Below, piece by piece: positions 54,213 through 63,287 of a DNA stretch of 64,000 bases. Origin of the DNA: Catellicoccus marimammalium. Lineage in GTDB: Bacteria > Bacillota > Bacilli > Lactobacillales > Catellicoccaceae. How positions within the stretch are numbered: position 1 is the stretch's first letter; each line of letters begins with the position of its first letter. The stretch lies in assembly GCF_965139335.1 (NCBI RefSeq), contig NZ_CBCSEL010000001.1; one strand, given 5' to 3'. A program made the translations under genes and the position numbers. The notes beneath the pieces are model-generated. The model was not told the origin of the DNA. It ran no database searches and was given only the letters and a program-made list of their open reading frames with translations.

Positions 54213-54833
54213 ATGTTTCAATTACCAGATTTACCTTACGCTTATGATGCATTAGAACCTATCATTGATGAACAAACTATGCATTTACATCATGACATGC
54301 ACCATCAAGCTTACGTGAACAATTTAAACGCAGCCTTAGAAAAACATCCTGCGTTACAAAATAAATCTTTAAACGAATTAATGAGTGATATCCAAGCTTT
54401 ACCAGAAGATATCCGCACTGCAGTTCGTAATAACGGTGGAGGTCACTTCAACCATTGCTTCTTATGGCAAGAAATGACTCCAGAAAAATTAGTAAAAGAT
54501 CCAATGGATTTCCGTATCGGTAAAGCGATTGTTGAAGCTTTTGGCTCTTTTGAAAACTTCCAAGATGAATTTACAAAAGCAGCAATGGCTCGCTTTGGTT
54601 CAGGATTTGCTTGGTTAGTTGTAAATAAAAACAAAGAATTAGAAGTAATTTCTACACCAAATCAAGATACTCCATTAGATGGTGGTTATACTCCAATTAT
54701 GGCGATTGACGTTTGGGAACATGCTTATTACTTAAAATACAACAATCGTCGTAAAGAATATGTTGATGCTTTCTGGAAAGTATTAAACTGGGACTTCATC
54801 AACGATAACTACGATCGTGCAATGGAAAAATAG
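54213..54833 (+). CDS. sodA: superoxide dismutase (Mn/Fe)
   Basis: 206 residues from ATG 54213 with AAAGGAGGA upstream. Metal ligands: His in TMHLHHDMHHQAYV, His in GGGHFNHCFLW, and Asp/His in AIDVWEHAYYL. It removes superoxide. The second-ligand region resembles Mn enzymes of cocci; metal choice is not certain from sequence. Alone, with its own terminator. Confidence 0.96.
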   Translation: MFQLPDLPYAYDALEPIIDEQTMHLHHDMHHQAYVNNLNAALEKHPALQNKSLNELMSDIQALPEDIRTAVRNNGGGHFNHCFLWQEMTPEKLVKDPMDFRIGKAIVEAFGSFENFQDEFTKAAMARFGSGFAWLVVNKNKELEVISTPNQDTPLDGGYTPIMAIDVWEHAYYLKYNNRRKEYVDAFWKVLNWDFINDNYDRAMEK

Positions 54834-54900
54834 TAAAAGAGATAGTTGGGAAGAATTTTCTTCCCTATCCTTTCCATTCAAAAATGATATTCTATAAAAG

Positions 54901-54927
54901 CCCAAACATTTAATGTTTGGGTTTTTT
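54901..54927 (+). terminator. terminator of sodA
   Basis: CCCAAACA-TTTAA-TGTTTGGG perfect stem with TTTTTT. Confidence 0.92.
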
Positions 54928-54937
54928 ATTACAAAAA

Positions 54938-54974
54938 AAACTCCTAAAAGCTCATCACTGCTTTTAGGAGTTCT
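54938..54974 (-). terminator. terminator of the peptide transporter gene
   Basis: ACTCCTAAAAGC and GCTTTTAGGAGT 12-bp stem with a T run on the minus strand. Confidence 0.92.
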
Positions 54975-54993
54975 ATTATTTTTAAATGATAAA

Positions 54994-56505
54994 TTAGCGA
55001 ATACCACGCATTTTACGTTTCATCCATGGAGAAAGTAATAATACGACAACTGCTAATACGATTGCTAAAGCACCTAGGAAACCGAAATATTTAGATTCAG
55101 ACCATAAGTTATATAAACGTACTAACTGAGCGTTTACCCCTTGCGCTGTCGCTGAAGCTAAGAACCACATAGATAACATTTGTGACTCAAACGCTTGTGG
55201 AGCTAATTTTACAGAAACACTTGATCCAACTGGAGACAAGCATAATTCTCCAAGTACGCATAAAATAAAGGAAGCAACTAACCACATTGGGTTAATTAAT
55301 GTATCTGATTTCATTCCCATTGTTGGAATTACCATTAATAAGAAAGATAATCCAGCAAATAATAATCCTAAACTAAATTTAACCGGAGTAGATGGTTGAC
55401 GTTTACCCATTTTTGCCCAAATCATTGATAAGACAGGAGCTAATAATACAATAAATAATGGGTTAATAGATTGGAAGAACGCAGCTGGAATTGTATAGTT
55501 AATTCCTAAAATTCCTTCCAAGTTTCGTTGTGTATTTGTATCTGCAAAGGCACCTAAAATAGAAGAACCTTGTTCTTGGATAGACCAAAACATTACTGCA
55601 GATAAGAATAACGGAATATAAGCTAACAGACGAGATTTTTCTTCTGTTGTTGTCTTATGACTACGATACATCATTGTGAAGTAGTATACTGGGATAACAA
55701 TTCCTAAGAATGTAATCAAGTATGAGAAATTATCAAAAGTTAATTGGTTTGTCATATAAGCAACTCCTGCTAAGGCAGCTAAAATCACAACCCAAATACT
55801 TACAATCTTAATCACACGTTTTTTCTCTTCTGGGCTCAATGGGTTTGGTACGTCTTTTCCGACTAACCCTAAAGATTTTTTACTATATAGCATATACCCT
55901 AATAGAGCTAACGCCATCCCAACAGCAGCAGCACCGAATCCCATATGGAATCCATATTTTGTTTGTAATTGTCCAACGACTAATGGAGCAACTAATGCAC
56001 CCATGTTTACTGACATATAGAAAATAGTGAATCCATTATCCATACGTTCGTCGTCTTTACGATATAATCCACCAACTACGTTTGAAATATTAGGCTTCAT
56101 TAAGCCTGTACCAACAATAATTAACAACATTGAGACTAAAAATAATGGAATCCCACCGCTTGGAATTGCTAAAACAATATGTCCAAACATAATTAAAATT
56201 GCGCCATAGAATAATGCAGAACGGGATCCAATTAAACGGTCAGCAACCCAACCACCCATGATACCTGTCATATAGATCAAAGCACCATATAAAGACATAA
56301 TGGATTGTGCCATTCCTTTTTCTAGTCCTAATCCACCACTCGCAACTGCTGTATACATGAAGTATAGTAAAATTGCGCGCATCCCATAGTAACTAAATCG
56401 TTCCCAAAACTCGATAAAGAATAAGTTTCCTAATCCTTTTGGATGACCGAAAAAGCCCGTCTGGGGAACGCTTTCTACCATCTCTTCTCTTGTGTACCTA
56501 GCCAT
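54994..56505 (-). CDS. POT/PTR family proton-coupled di-/tripeptide transporter
   Basis: 503 residues, 14 membrane segments. IEFWERFSYYGMRAILLYFMY is the conserved ExxER motif of helix 1, FTIFYMSVNMGALVAPLV the PTR2 signature; DtpT of lactococci is the model. It imports di- and tripeptides with protons. The secreted dipeptidase gene upstream could be functionally related. Confidence 0.94.
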   Translation of the reverse strand: MARYTREEMVESVPQTGFFGHPKGLGNLFFIEFWERFSYYGMRAILLYFMYTAVASGGLGLEKGMAQSIMSLYGALIYMTGIMGGWVADRLIGSRSALFYGAILIMFGHIVLAIPSGGIPLFLVSMLLIIVGTGLMKPNISNVVGGLYRKDDERMDNGFTIFYMSVNMGALVAPLVVGQLQTKYGFHMGFGAAAVGMALALLGYMLYSKKSLGLVGKDVPNPLSPEEKKRVIKIVSIWVVILAALAGVAYMTNQLTFDNFSYLITFLGIVIPVYYFTMMYRSHKTTTEEKSRLLAYIPLFLSAVMFWSIQEQGSSILGAFADTNTQRNLEGILGINYTIPAAFFQSINPLFIVLLAPVLSMIWAKMGKRQPSTPVKFSLGLLFAGLSFLLMVIPTMGMKSDTLINPMWLVASFILCVLGELCLSPVGSSVSVKLAPQAFESQMLSMWFLASATAQGVNAQLVRLYNLWSESKYFGFLGALAIVLAVVVLLLSPWMKRKMRGIR

Positions 56506-56782
56506 AAAATCAACTCTTTTCTAAAATTTTGTATTTTTGATAGTGTACCAAATTGAATTCTTATTTGTCAAATAAAAAATAAAATATCTTTAAAACAAAT
56601 TAAAATCACAAACTATAACAGCTATATTTCTTTTCAAAAAAACAAAATCTATTCTTTTATGCATAGGATTTTTCTACTTTTAAGTCTCTTTTTCATCCTT
56701 TAATTTACGTTTTTTATTTTTCACAAAAAAATCACTCTCAAAAGTATTTTTTACTTCCAAGAGTGATTGTGAAATTTATCTT
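56506..56782. other. intergenic region between transporter and dipeptidase genes
   Basis: AT-rich, without a convincing gene. The right end carries the dipeptidase terminator (56724-56768), and the left end must hold the transporter promoter, of which no clear copy is seen. Confidence 0.5.
56724..56768 (-). terminator. terminator of the dipeptidase gene
   Basis: AATCACTCT and AGAGTGATT outer arms with AAGTA/TACTT inside, T run on the minus strand. Confidence 0.8.
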
Positions 56783-58228
56783 TTATAAATGACTATTATG
56801 TTTATCATTCGTTTGAGTTGTAGCAATAGTAATACATTCATTATTTAATGTTGTAAACTGTTTTCTAGCCCAAGTAGCTTGGTTATCATTACATTTTGTT
56901 AAATAAGTAGCTAAATTCCCTTTATAAGATTTTGCTTTTTTATCATTAGCTGCCAAATTCTTTTCTAATTTTGCTTGAACTTTTTCTTTTACTGGTAAAA
57001 TATGATCTTTATAAAGAGCATTATGATAAGTAGTTCCCATTAAAGTAGTTAATTTATAAGTCCAGTAAGCAGAATCTGTACTATAAGTACCATTTCCTTT
57101 TTGATAAGCTTTAGGTGTACCTTTAATATCTGTATAGAATGGAACATAAACACTAGTTGATGGAGAAGCCATAGCCATCCATTGAATTCCTGTTAATGAT
57201 TTCTTTTGATTTGGACGTAATTGTAAAATATGGGATTCTACATTAGTTGCAACATTAATGGCACGGTAGCCTCCTTTATTTTCACCCATAGTATCATATT
57301 TTGTACCATCAAAATGATCTCCTAAAACACGGCCTACTTTATCAATCGTAATCTTTTCATCTGGCTTCATAAATGTCTTCCATTGATGACTAGTAATCTT
57401 TTGTTTTTTTGAAGGAGTCAAAAGACGTTGACCTGCCCAAATACGTGGATAATTGTATTTAGCATCTTCTTTATCATCTGTACCAAAAGCTTTAGCAAAA
57501 TTTAGCTTACCATCTTTTAATAGATGATGTTTTTTAGCAAATTTTGGCAATGATTTTGAATACATGAAGTTTTTATGATCTTTAAAATTAATATTTCCTA
57601 GTACTAATTTATTAGGAATTACTGCATAAGTATTACTTGGGACACGTTGAGCTACCCATTGATGACCAGAACCAATTTCCATATACCAAATTTCATTTTT
57701 ATCCGAGAAAATAATACCATTTGGAGCTGTGCTTCCTTTTTCTTCTACGATTTTACCTAAACGTTCCACTCCTTCTTTTGGTGAATGAATATAAGGTAAA
57801 ACGACATTTAACATAGAAGCTTCATCAATCCCATCTTTGACGAAAGGATCAATTTTTTGAATTTTATCATTTGTTTTTGCAGATTCTGTTGCACTCATCG
57901 CAACATTTTTTTCATTAATGCCACCTTCTAAAAAATAACCTTCTTTTTCATTATAGTCTGGCATTCCAGTGTAACGTAATGCTTTTTTAGGAATTGGGTA
58001 ATGAAATTTGTTGATATTTGCATGGAATTCTTTTTGTTTGTTTGTCTTTGCTGGATAAACTTTAAAATATTTCGCATGGTGAGTAGATACATCTTCATTA
58101 CGAGCAATCATGGTTGACCCATCTTTTGTTGCTTGATTTCCCACAACCACGGTTGTACAAGCTTGTGCTTTTTGCATACCTAGTAAACTTAACCCTAATC
58201 CAACACCATATAACCATTTTCTATTCAT
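56783..58228 (-). CDS. pepD: secreted C69 family dipeptidase
   Basis: 481 residues. Short signal peptide (about 1-23) directly followed by CTTVVVGNQATKDGSTMIARNED: the Cys is the N-terminal nucleophile of C69 (Ntn-hydrolase) peptidases, so cleavage before Cys24 would activate the enzyme. FLEGGINEKNVAMSATES and GIIFSDKNEIWYMEIGSGHQW are family hallmarks. It would cleave dipeptides outside the cell, feeding peptide uptake. A cre site lies just after its -10, suggesting catabolite repression. Confidence 0.9.
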   Translation of the reverse strand: MNRKWLYGVGLGLSLLGMQKAQACTTVVVGNQATKDGSTMIARNEDVSTHHAKYFKVYPAKTNKQKEFHANINKFHYPIPKKALRYTGMPDYNEKEGYFLEGGINEKNVAMSATESAKTNDKIQKIDPFVKDGIDEASMLNVVLPYIHSPKEGVERLGKIVEEKGSTAPNGIIFSDKNEIWYMEIGSGHQWVAQRVPSNTYAVIPNKLVLGNINFKDHKNFMYSKSLPKFAKKHHLLKDGKLNFAKAFGTDDKEDAKYNYPRIWAGQRLLTPSKKQKITSHQWKTFMKPDEKITIDKVGRVLGDHFDGTKYDTMGENKGGYRAINVATNVESHILQLRPNQKKSLTGIQWMAMASPSTSVYVPFYTDIKGTPKAYQKGNGTYSTDSAYWTYKLTTLMGTTYHNALYKDHILPVKEKVQAKLEKNLAANDKKAKSYKGNLATYLTKCNDNQATWARKQFTTLNNECITIATTQTNDKHNSHL

Positions 58229-58245
58229 TATTCTTCCTCCTCTTA

Positions 58246-58260
58246 AGAAAACGTTTACAT
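58246..58260 (-). promoter_or_regulatory. cre (CcpA) operator of the dipeptidase gene
   Basis: ATGTAAACGTTTTCT on the minus strand is a full match to WTGNAANCGNWNNCW. It starts 5 nt after the TATAAT at 58266-58271, covering the transcription start, the typical place for CcpA repression. Confidence 0.8.
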
Positions 58261-58265
58261 TTTGT

Positions 58266-58271
58266 ATTATA
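58266..58271 (-). promoter_or_regulatory. -10 element of the dipeptidase gene
   Basis: TATAAT on the minus strand, 37 nt before the start codon. Confidence 0.65.
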
Positions 58272-58311
58272 CTCCTTTTTTTTCATTAAAAAAGTTATTT
58301 ATCTAACAAAA

Positions 58312-58346
58312 AAAATCCTTAAAGAGTAAATCTTCAAGGATTTTCT
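58312..58346 (-). terminator. terminator of the tautomerase gene
   Basis: AAAATCCTT and AAGGATTTT arms with AAGA/TCTT inside, T run on the minus strand. Confidence 0.85.
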
Positions 58347-58354
58347 TTTATATA

Positions 58355-58531
58355 TTATTTTACTTCTCCGCCACAACCATAGTCTCCATGTTTCATATCA
58401 CGGATAATAACATGGATACGTTCTTTTGGTACATCTGCATCTTTGGATACAACTTCTGTAATATCTTCAATTAATGCTTTCTTTTGTTCTGGAGTTCTTC
58501 CTTCTAATAATTCTACATGAATAAATGGCAT
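58355..58531 (-). CDS. 4-oxalocrotonate tautomerase family protein
   Basis: 58 residues: MPFIHVELLEGRTPEQKKALIEDI... with the catalytic Pro right after Met, the family's KER-HVII-RDM segment and a short Cys-containing tail (DYGCGGEVK). AAGGAG binding site and a TATAAT at 58556-58561. Small cytosolic tautomerase; substrate unknown. Below the size of most ORF filters. Confidence 0.92.
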   Translation of the reverse strand: MPFIHVELLEGRTPEQKKALIEDITEVVSKDADVPKERIHVIIRDMKHGDYGCGGEVK

Positions 58532-58591
58532 ACTTTTTCTCCTTTTTTATTTTTATTATACTCTAAGTTCTACATTCTCGTAAGTGATTTT

Positions 58592-58600
58592 TGTTATAAT
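58592..58600 (+). promoter_or_regulatory. extended -10 promoter of yueI
   Basis: TGTTATAAT, 32 nt before the start codon. Confidence 0.65.
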
Positions 58601-58632
58601 ATAAGGGAATAAAATAAAGGCAGGAGAAGTTT

Positions 58633-59067
58633 ATGAAAGACGTGCAAGATTACTTAGAAAAAGGAATGTACGGTGGTCCTCAAATCAAACCTGATGAAAA
58701 GCGTCGCTATTTAGGGAATTTTTTAGAACGTTGCTACTTGTATGTGGAAAACAAAGATCAAAAAGCAGACAATTTATGGGAACAATTAGAAGATACACTA
58801 CAAAAAAATGAAGGTACGCTTTATATTCACCAACAAATTCCAACAACGATACAAGATCGTTGTATTCAATTAGCACAAAAATATCAGCGTCCATTTACTA
58901 TGGTGAATGGCTTACCTCTAGCCGATGACACAGTTATTTTAGTCTATGCTGCTAAAGAAGCCGTCCATGTAGAAAATCCTTGTTTCCAAGCAAAGGAAAA
59001 ACAAGAACAATCTTTATCTACCAAAGAGCATCCCTCTTTTTGGCAACGACTATTTCATAAAAAATAA
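58633..59067 (+). CDS. yueI: YueI family protein (DUF1694)
   Basis: 144 residues: DYLEKGMYGGPQIKPDEKRRYLGNFLERCYL is the diagnostic YueI start, followed by a Rossmann-like small domain. Cytosolic, function unknown. Single gene with own promoter and terminator. Confidence 0.9.
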   Translation: MKDVQDYLEKGMYGGPQIKPDEKRRYLGNFLERCYLYVENKDQKADNLWEQLEDTLQKNEGTLYIHQQIPTTIQDRCIQLAQKYQRPFTMVNGLPLADDTVILVYAAKEAVHVENPCFQAKEKQEQSLSTKEHPSFWQRLFHKK

Positions 59068-59071
59068 AAAG

Positions 59072-59107
59072 AACCCTCAAAAGAGAGCTCATCTTTTGAG
59101 GGTTTTA
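59072..59107 (+). terminator. bidirectional terminator of yueI and the deoxynucleoside kinase gene
   Basis: AACCCTCAAAAG and CTTTTGAGGGTT 12-bp stem, T runs on both strands. Confidence 0.93.
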
Positions 59108-59743
59108 TTTACGATATTCTTTTAATTGTGGAATTTCTTTTTCAATAAAAGCTTGGACTTTTTCTGGCTCTTCAATAATTTTCCATTCATCAATATCAAT
59201 TTTTAATTTAGGACCTTGATATTGCTCATACCAAGCGCAATAGGCATCATATAAGGTTTTATAATATTCATAACGATGACACCCTTCTTCTAATTGTTCA
59301 TAATCACGATTTCTTTCCTTAATACGTTCTAGAATCGTTTCAAAACTTCCTTCTAGATAAATTAAGTAATCAATCGGCTCTTCCTCTGCTTCTTGTTCCA
59401 AAAAATGAATGAACTTTTGTAAAATATCTTGATATAACTGATATTCAACGTCTTTCATATATTCCATTTTTTGGAAAGTCGCTGCGTATACTTCATCTTC
59501 ATAAATCGAACGATCTAAGATGAAATCTCCTTCTTGTAGCGCTCGCTTCATTCCTTCAAAACGATCATTTAAGAAAAATAATTGTAGTTGAAATCCCCAT
59601 TCTTTTGGTTCATGATAAAATTTCTCTAACAACCAGTTTTCTTTTACTGCTTCCCATAATGGTTCTAATTGATACCATTTTGCTAATTGATTTGTATATG
59701 TTGTTTTTCCAGCACCCATCATGCCAGCCACTACAATGTTCAT
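59105..59743 (-). CDS. deoxynucleoside kinase (dAK/dGK family)
   Basis: 212 residues from ATG 59743 (AGGTGG upstream; an ATG at 59758 is less likely). P-loop VVAGMMGAGKTTYTN, FILDRSIYEDEVYA (ERS/DRS motif) and IYLEGSFETILERIKERNRD (lid). It phosphorylates deoxyadenosine or deoxyguanosine for nucleotide salvage. Promoter TTGCGT-17-TACAAT upstream. Confidence 0.92.
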   Translation of the reverse strand: MNIVVAGMMGAGKTTYTNQLAKWYQLEPLWEAVKENWLLEKFYHEPKEWGFQLQLFFLNDRFEGMKRALQEGDFILDRSIYEDEVYAATFQKMEYMKDVEYQLYQDILQKFIHFLEQEAEEEPIDYLIYLEGSFETILERIKERNRDYEQLEEGCHRYEYYKTLYDAYCAWYEQYQGPKLKIDIDEWKIIEEPEKVQAFIEKEIPQLKEYRK

Positions 59744-59784
59744 AGTTCCACCTATCATTCGTTTATTTTTTAATCACAAAGTTT

Positions 59785-59813
59785 ATTGTATTCTTTTCCT
59801 TTAAGATACGCAA
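59785..59813 (-). promoter_or_regulatory. promoter of the deoxynucleoside kinase gene
   Basis: On the minus strand TTGCGT, 17-bp spacer, TACAAT, 42 nt before the start codon. Confidence 0.75.
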
Positions 59814-59848
59814 CGAATAAAAGATAGTTCTTAAAGAATAAACAAATA

Positions 59849-59869
59849 TTGTTCGTTATACACGAACAA
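59849..59869. promoter_or_regulatory. inverted repeat, candidate operator
   Basis: TTGTTCG-TTATACA-CGAACAA, 7-bp perfect arms, 36 bp upstream of the kinase -35. There is a second small palindrome TTCTT-A-AAGAA at 59828-59838. No regulator is identifiable. Confidence 0.4.
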
Positions 59870-59873
59870 AAAG

Positions 59874-59907
59874 AAAAAAGTAGTTCATAAAAGAACTACT
59901 TTTTTCC
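59874..59907 (-). terminator. terminator of the tyrS-tdcA-tyrP operon
   Basis: AAAAAGTAGTTC and GAACTACTTTTT arms with an ATAAAA loop and T run on the minus strand, 10 nt past the tyrP stop. Confidence 0.93.
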
Positions 59908-59916
59908 CTTTTTCTA

Positions 59917-61332
59917 TTATTTTAAATCATCTAAAACGTCTTGTTCCCATGAATCTTTTTTCGCTTTATCAATTAAAATAGGAACAATTACTAAAATAAC
60001 AGTTAAAATCACAATCATGATAGATTGCTTAATATCTGATGCAAATAAAGTAGCAAAGATAACTACTGCAATCCCAAATAATAAAGCACCTGCCACAGTA
60101 AATGCTAATCCATTTCCTTTTTTACCAATACGATATGGACGTTCTGCATTAGGTTGAGATTTTCTTAATTTAATTAAAGCTAATGCAATTAATACATACA
60201 CAATAGCATATAAAATTGTTGTTGTATTTGTTAATGTTAAGAATACACCATTTACATCATCCATAAATCCATACATTAGTGCAAATAAAGAAATACAGAT
60301 AGTTTGAGTTAATACTACATTCTTAGATACACCATATTTATTTTGACGATAAAAATGCCATTTAGGTGGTAATTGACCAGCTTTTGCTACTTGGATCATA
60401 GTTTGACCTGGTCCTGTTACCCATGCAGACAATTGAATTAATACTCCAATTACAACTAAGAAACTAAATACATTTGCAATCCATGTTGGTAAGTGTAACA
60501 CATTACAATATAATAAAATAGGTTGTGTAATATTTGATAATTCAATGTGTCCACTTGGAACAATATTAGCAACAAAAATAGAGTTAACAATATTCATTAA
60601 AATTAAACCTAATAATGCAATTAAAATACCTTTAGAGTAATTTTTTTCTGCATCATGTAAACGTGGAATATATACAGATGATAATTCAATACCTACAAAA
60701 ACAAAAGCAATTGCTGCGAAATATTGTAATGATTGTGCATCATGTGGAATTAATTTATCAAAAGAGAATGCTCCTAATGTGCTAGAAGGATTGATTCCTG
60801 TTTTAAATGTAGCTGCAGCACCCATTACCATTAAGATAACAATAGGAATATAAACTCCTAACCAGACACCTAATTGACCACCAATTTTAGCCATATCAAA
60901 TTTTAAGTTAAGAATTGTAATAATCCAATAACATACTAAAATACAAGCTAATACGAAATAATGATTTGTGCCTAATTCAGCATTCCCAATTGTATTACCG
61001 ATTAATGGCCCAATTGTTGAAGCTACCATTACCATACCAGGAAACATTTGTACCCATAGTAACCAAGAAGTTACAAATCCCCAACGATTACCTAGTGCAG
61101 AAGATACCCATAACTGTGGACCTCCATCACCTTGTAACATTGTACCTAATTCACCTGAAATTAAAGCAACAGGTAAAGCAAAGAAAATAACTGCGAATAA
61201 CATATATGTAATTTGAGCCCAACCTGTAGCTGCAATAGAAGGGATACTTCTAACAGTAGCACATAATGCCATAGTCATACCGACGAAAGTACCCAATGTA
61301 ATATTTTTAGAAGTTTTTTGTCCGTCTTCCAT
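59917..61332 (-). CDS. tyrP: tyrosine/tyramine antiporter (APC family)
   Basis: 471 residues, 12 membrane segments. APC-type start TLGTFVGMTMALCATVRSIPSIA, followed by GDGGPQLWVSSALG and a helix-6 FVGIELSSVYIPRLHDAEKNYSKG. Its position directly after tdcA identifies it as the precursor/product exchanger: tyrosine in, tyramine out, which yields proton motive force with decarboxylation. An 88-bp gap with a hairpin separates it from tdcA. Confidence 0.93.
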   Translation of the reverse strand: MEDGQKTSKNITLGTFVGMTMALCATVRSIPSIAATGWAQITYMLFAVIFFALPVALISGELGTMLQGDGGPQLWVSSALGNRWGFVTSWLLWVQMFPGMVMVASTIGPLIGNTIGNAELGTNHYFVLACILVCYWIITILNLKFDMAKIGGQLGVWLGVYIPIVILMVMGAAATFKTGINPSSTLGAFSFDKLIPHDAQSLQYFAAIAFVFVGIELSSVYIPRLHDAEKNYSKGILIALLGLILMNIVNSIFVANIVPSGHIELSNITQPILLYCNVLHLPTWIANVFSFLVVIGVLIQLSAWVTGPGQTMIQVAKAGQLPPKWHFYRQNKYGVSKNVVLTQTICISLFALMYGFMDDVNGVFLTLTNTTTILYAIVYVLIALALIKLRKSQPNAERPYRIGKKGNGLAFTVAGALLFGIAVVIFATLFASDIKQSIMIVILTVILVIVPILIDKAKKDSWEQDVLDDLK

Positions 61333-61371
61333 GTTTTAAACTTTCTCCTTCCTTAGTTTATAAAATCTAAC

Positions 61372-61405
61372 AAAGAAAGTACTTAATAAAATAAGCACTT
61401 TCTTT
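61372..61405 (-). terminator. hairpin between tdcA and tyrP
   Basis: AAAGAAAGT-CTTA and TAAG-ACTTTCTTT arms (one mismatch) in the intercistronic gap, without a clean T run. A processing site or partial terminator fits better than a full stop. Confidence 0.55.
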
Positions 61406-61420
61406 ATTAGCAATTAGAAA

Positions 61421-63274
61421 TTATTTTTCAGATAAAATGATTTCTTCTAAGTATTCTTGTAAAGCCTTTTTAATCTTAGGAGCAAAATATTCAAAATTAT
61501 CTGCTTTATTCATATATGGAGTCATAACAGAAGAACGAATAACTGTAACTTTACCTTCTTTATTCCATTCTTCTTCACTAAATCCTAATCCTTTAACAAA
61601 AGTTAATGGACTATTGCCATAATCTGGAATTGCAAAATCTGTATGAGATACAATATATTCTTTAGAATATAAGTTTCCAGTCACATAAGAAGCATGATCA
61701 TATAAGTCATGATTTAATTTATTCATATCTGCTAAAGAATCATTTCCTTTTTCTTTAACAACATAATCAACCATATTAAAATCTGGTGAAACTAATGGAT
61801 GAACTTCAATTGTATGTCCATCAATATCAAATGATAAATCTTTCAAGAAATCATAATATCGATGTGAACTTTCAATAGAAGCTCCGATTAATTTACCATA
61901 TCCTTTATAATTTAAAGGTAATGTTCTATGAGCTGCCCATACAGAAGCGGCTGTAGCACCAGCTTTAGAACCTTCTAAGATATATGCACCTAGTAATGCC
62001 GGAATATCTGCACCTTTTTCAAATACATAGGTAGCAAAATAAGAAATTACATCACGCATACGAATATCTTTGATTGCAATTCCACCAGCTGAATATGGAA
62101 TGTACCCCATTTTATGTGGGTCAATTGTCACAGAATCCGCATCTTTAATTGCTTCATATGCTTTATAAACATCTTCTTTGATATATTGTTTATTTTCTGT
62201 AAATACGCCAGCTTCATAATATTTTTCAGGTAATTCTTCATAAGGGATGAATTCATTATCTTCATCTAAGAATAATGCACGGCCATATCCACCATAGGCA
62301 GCATCTACGTGTACGTACATTGCAATTCCTTCTTCTGCTAATTTATCACGTAAAGCAATTACTTCATGAACATTATCTACTGCACCTTCTTCAGTAGAAC
62401 CAACAACGGCAACTACACCAAGTACTGGAATTTCTTTATCAGATAATTCACGAATTTGTTTTTCTAAAGCAGCTACGTCCATACGATAATCTTCATTAAC
62501 TGGAACTGGAATTACTTGATCCAATCCAATACCAATAATATCTGCTGCTTTTAACCAAGAATAATGTTTAGTTTGTGGAACAAACCATTTTCCAAGTTTA
62601 TCTAAGTTCTCTCCTCCACGTGCAGAACGAGATTTTAATTCATCAACCTTATCTTCTTCTCCTGCTTTTTCAAATAAATCCATGATTTCTTTTGTAGATA
62701 AGTTTAATAATTCCCATTCTGTTTTTCCTTCTACTAATTCAGGACAAACTTCACGCATTGCTAATGGTAAAGATTTAATATTACGAGCATACCAAAGTCC
62801 TTCTAAGTTCGCGATTGAACCATCAGCACAGATATGTCCCCAACCATTTTTATATCCCATTAGTTTAGCAAAATCCATACCTACTTCTTCTTCCATTTGA
62901 GATGTAGCAGGTGATGATTCATAAGCTACGTTATTACCATTCCATAACATAGCATAAGTATATGCTAAGATAGATGGCATTAACGTTTCAGAGTTCATGT
63001 GACCCCAATATCGGCCAGCTGAATGCCATGGAACTGATTCTGTACGTAAACGATTTGAAACTTCAGCTAAAACTTCTTTCATGTGGTTAGTTGTTTGTTT
63101 ATAATCTTCAGATGTTTTTTCTTCTTCAGAAATAATATTTTTATCAGAAGGAATATAATTTCTTCTCCAACCAATATGTTCATCAATTAATTGGTTCATT
63201 AATTCTTTAAATGTTTCGCCATTTTCAGCTTTATCACCAATAAATAATGCATCAATGTTTAAATTTTTATCCAT
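61421..63274 (-). CDS. tdcA: tyrosine decarboxylase (PLP-dependent)
   Basis: 617 residues from ATG 63274 with AAAGGAG upstream; upstream in-frame codons overlap tyrS. Very close to enterococcal TDC over its length: AGRYWGHMNSETLMPS, SSPATSQMEEEVG, the PLP lysine in TIDPHKMGYIPYSAGG, EKGADIPALLGAYILEGSKAGATAASVWAAH and HTDFAIPDYGNSPL. It decarboxylates tyrosine (often also phenylalanine) to tyramine, consuming a proton. Its binding site begins 1 nt after the tyrS stop, so translation is probably coupled. Confidence 0.97.
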   Translation of the reverse strand: MDKNLNIDALFIGDKAENGETFKELMNQLIDEHIGWRRNYIPSDKNIISEEEKTSEDYKQTTNHMKEVLAEVSNRLRTESVPWHSAGRYWGHMNSETLMPSILAYTYAMLWNGNNVAYESSPATSQMEEEVGMDFAKLMGYKNGWGHICADGSIANLEGLWYARNIKSLPLAMREVCPELVEGKTEWELLNLSTKEIMDLFEKAGEEDKVDELKSRSARGGENLDKLGKWFVPQTKHYSWLKAADIIGIGLDQVIPVPVNEDYRMDVAALEKQIRELSDKEIPVLGVVAVVGSTEEGAVDNVHEVIALRDKLAEEGIAMYVHVDAAYGGYGRALFLDEDNEFIPYEELPEKYYEAGVFTENKQYIKEDVYKAYEAIKDADSVTIDPHKMGYIPYSAGGIAIKDIRMRDVISYFATYVFEKGADIPALLGAYILEGSKAGATAASVWAAHRTLPLNYKGYGKLIGASIESSHRYYDFLKDLSFDIDGHTIEVHPLVSPDFNMVDYVVKEKGNDSLADMNKLNHDLYDHASYVTGNLYSKEYIVSHTDFAIPDYGNSPLTFVKGLGFSEEEWNKEGKVTVIRSSVMTPYMNKADNFEYFAPKIKKALQEYLEEIILSEK

Positions 63275-63287
63275 GATAATATCTCCT

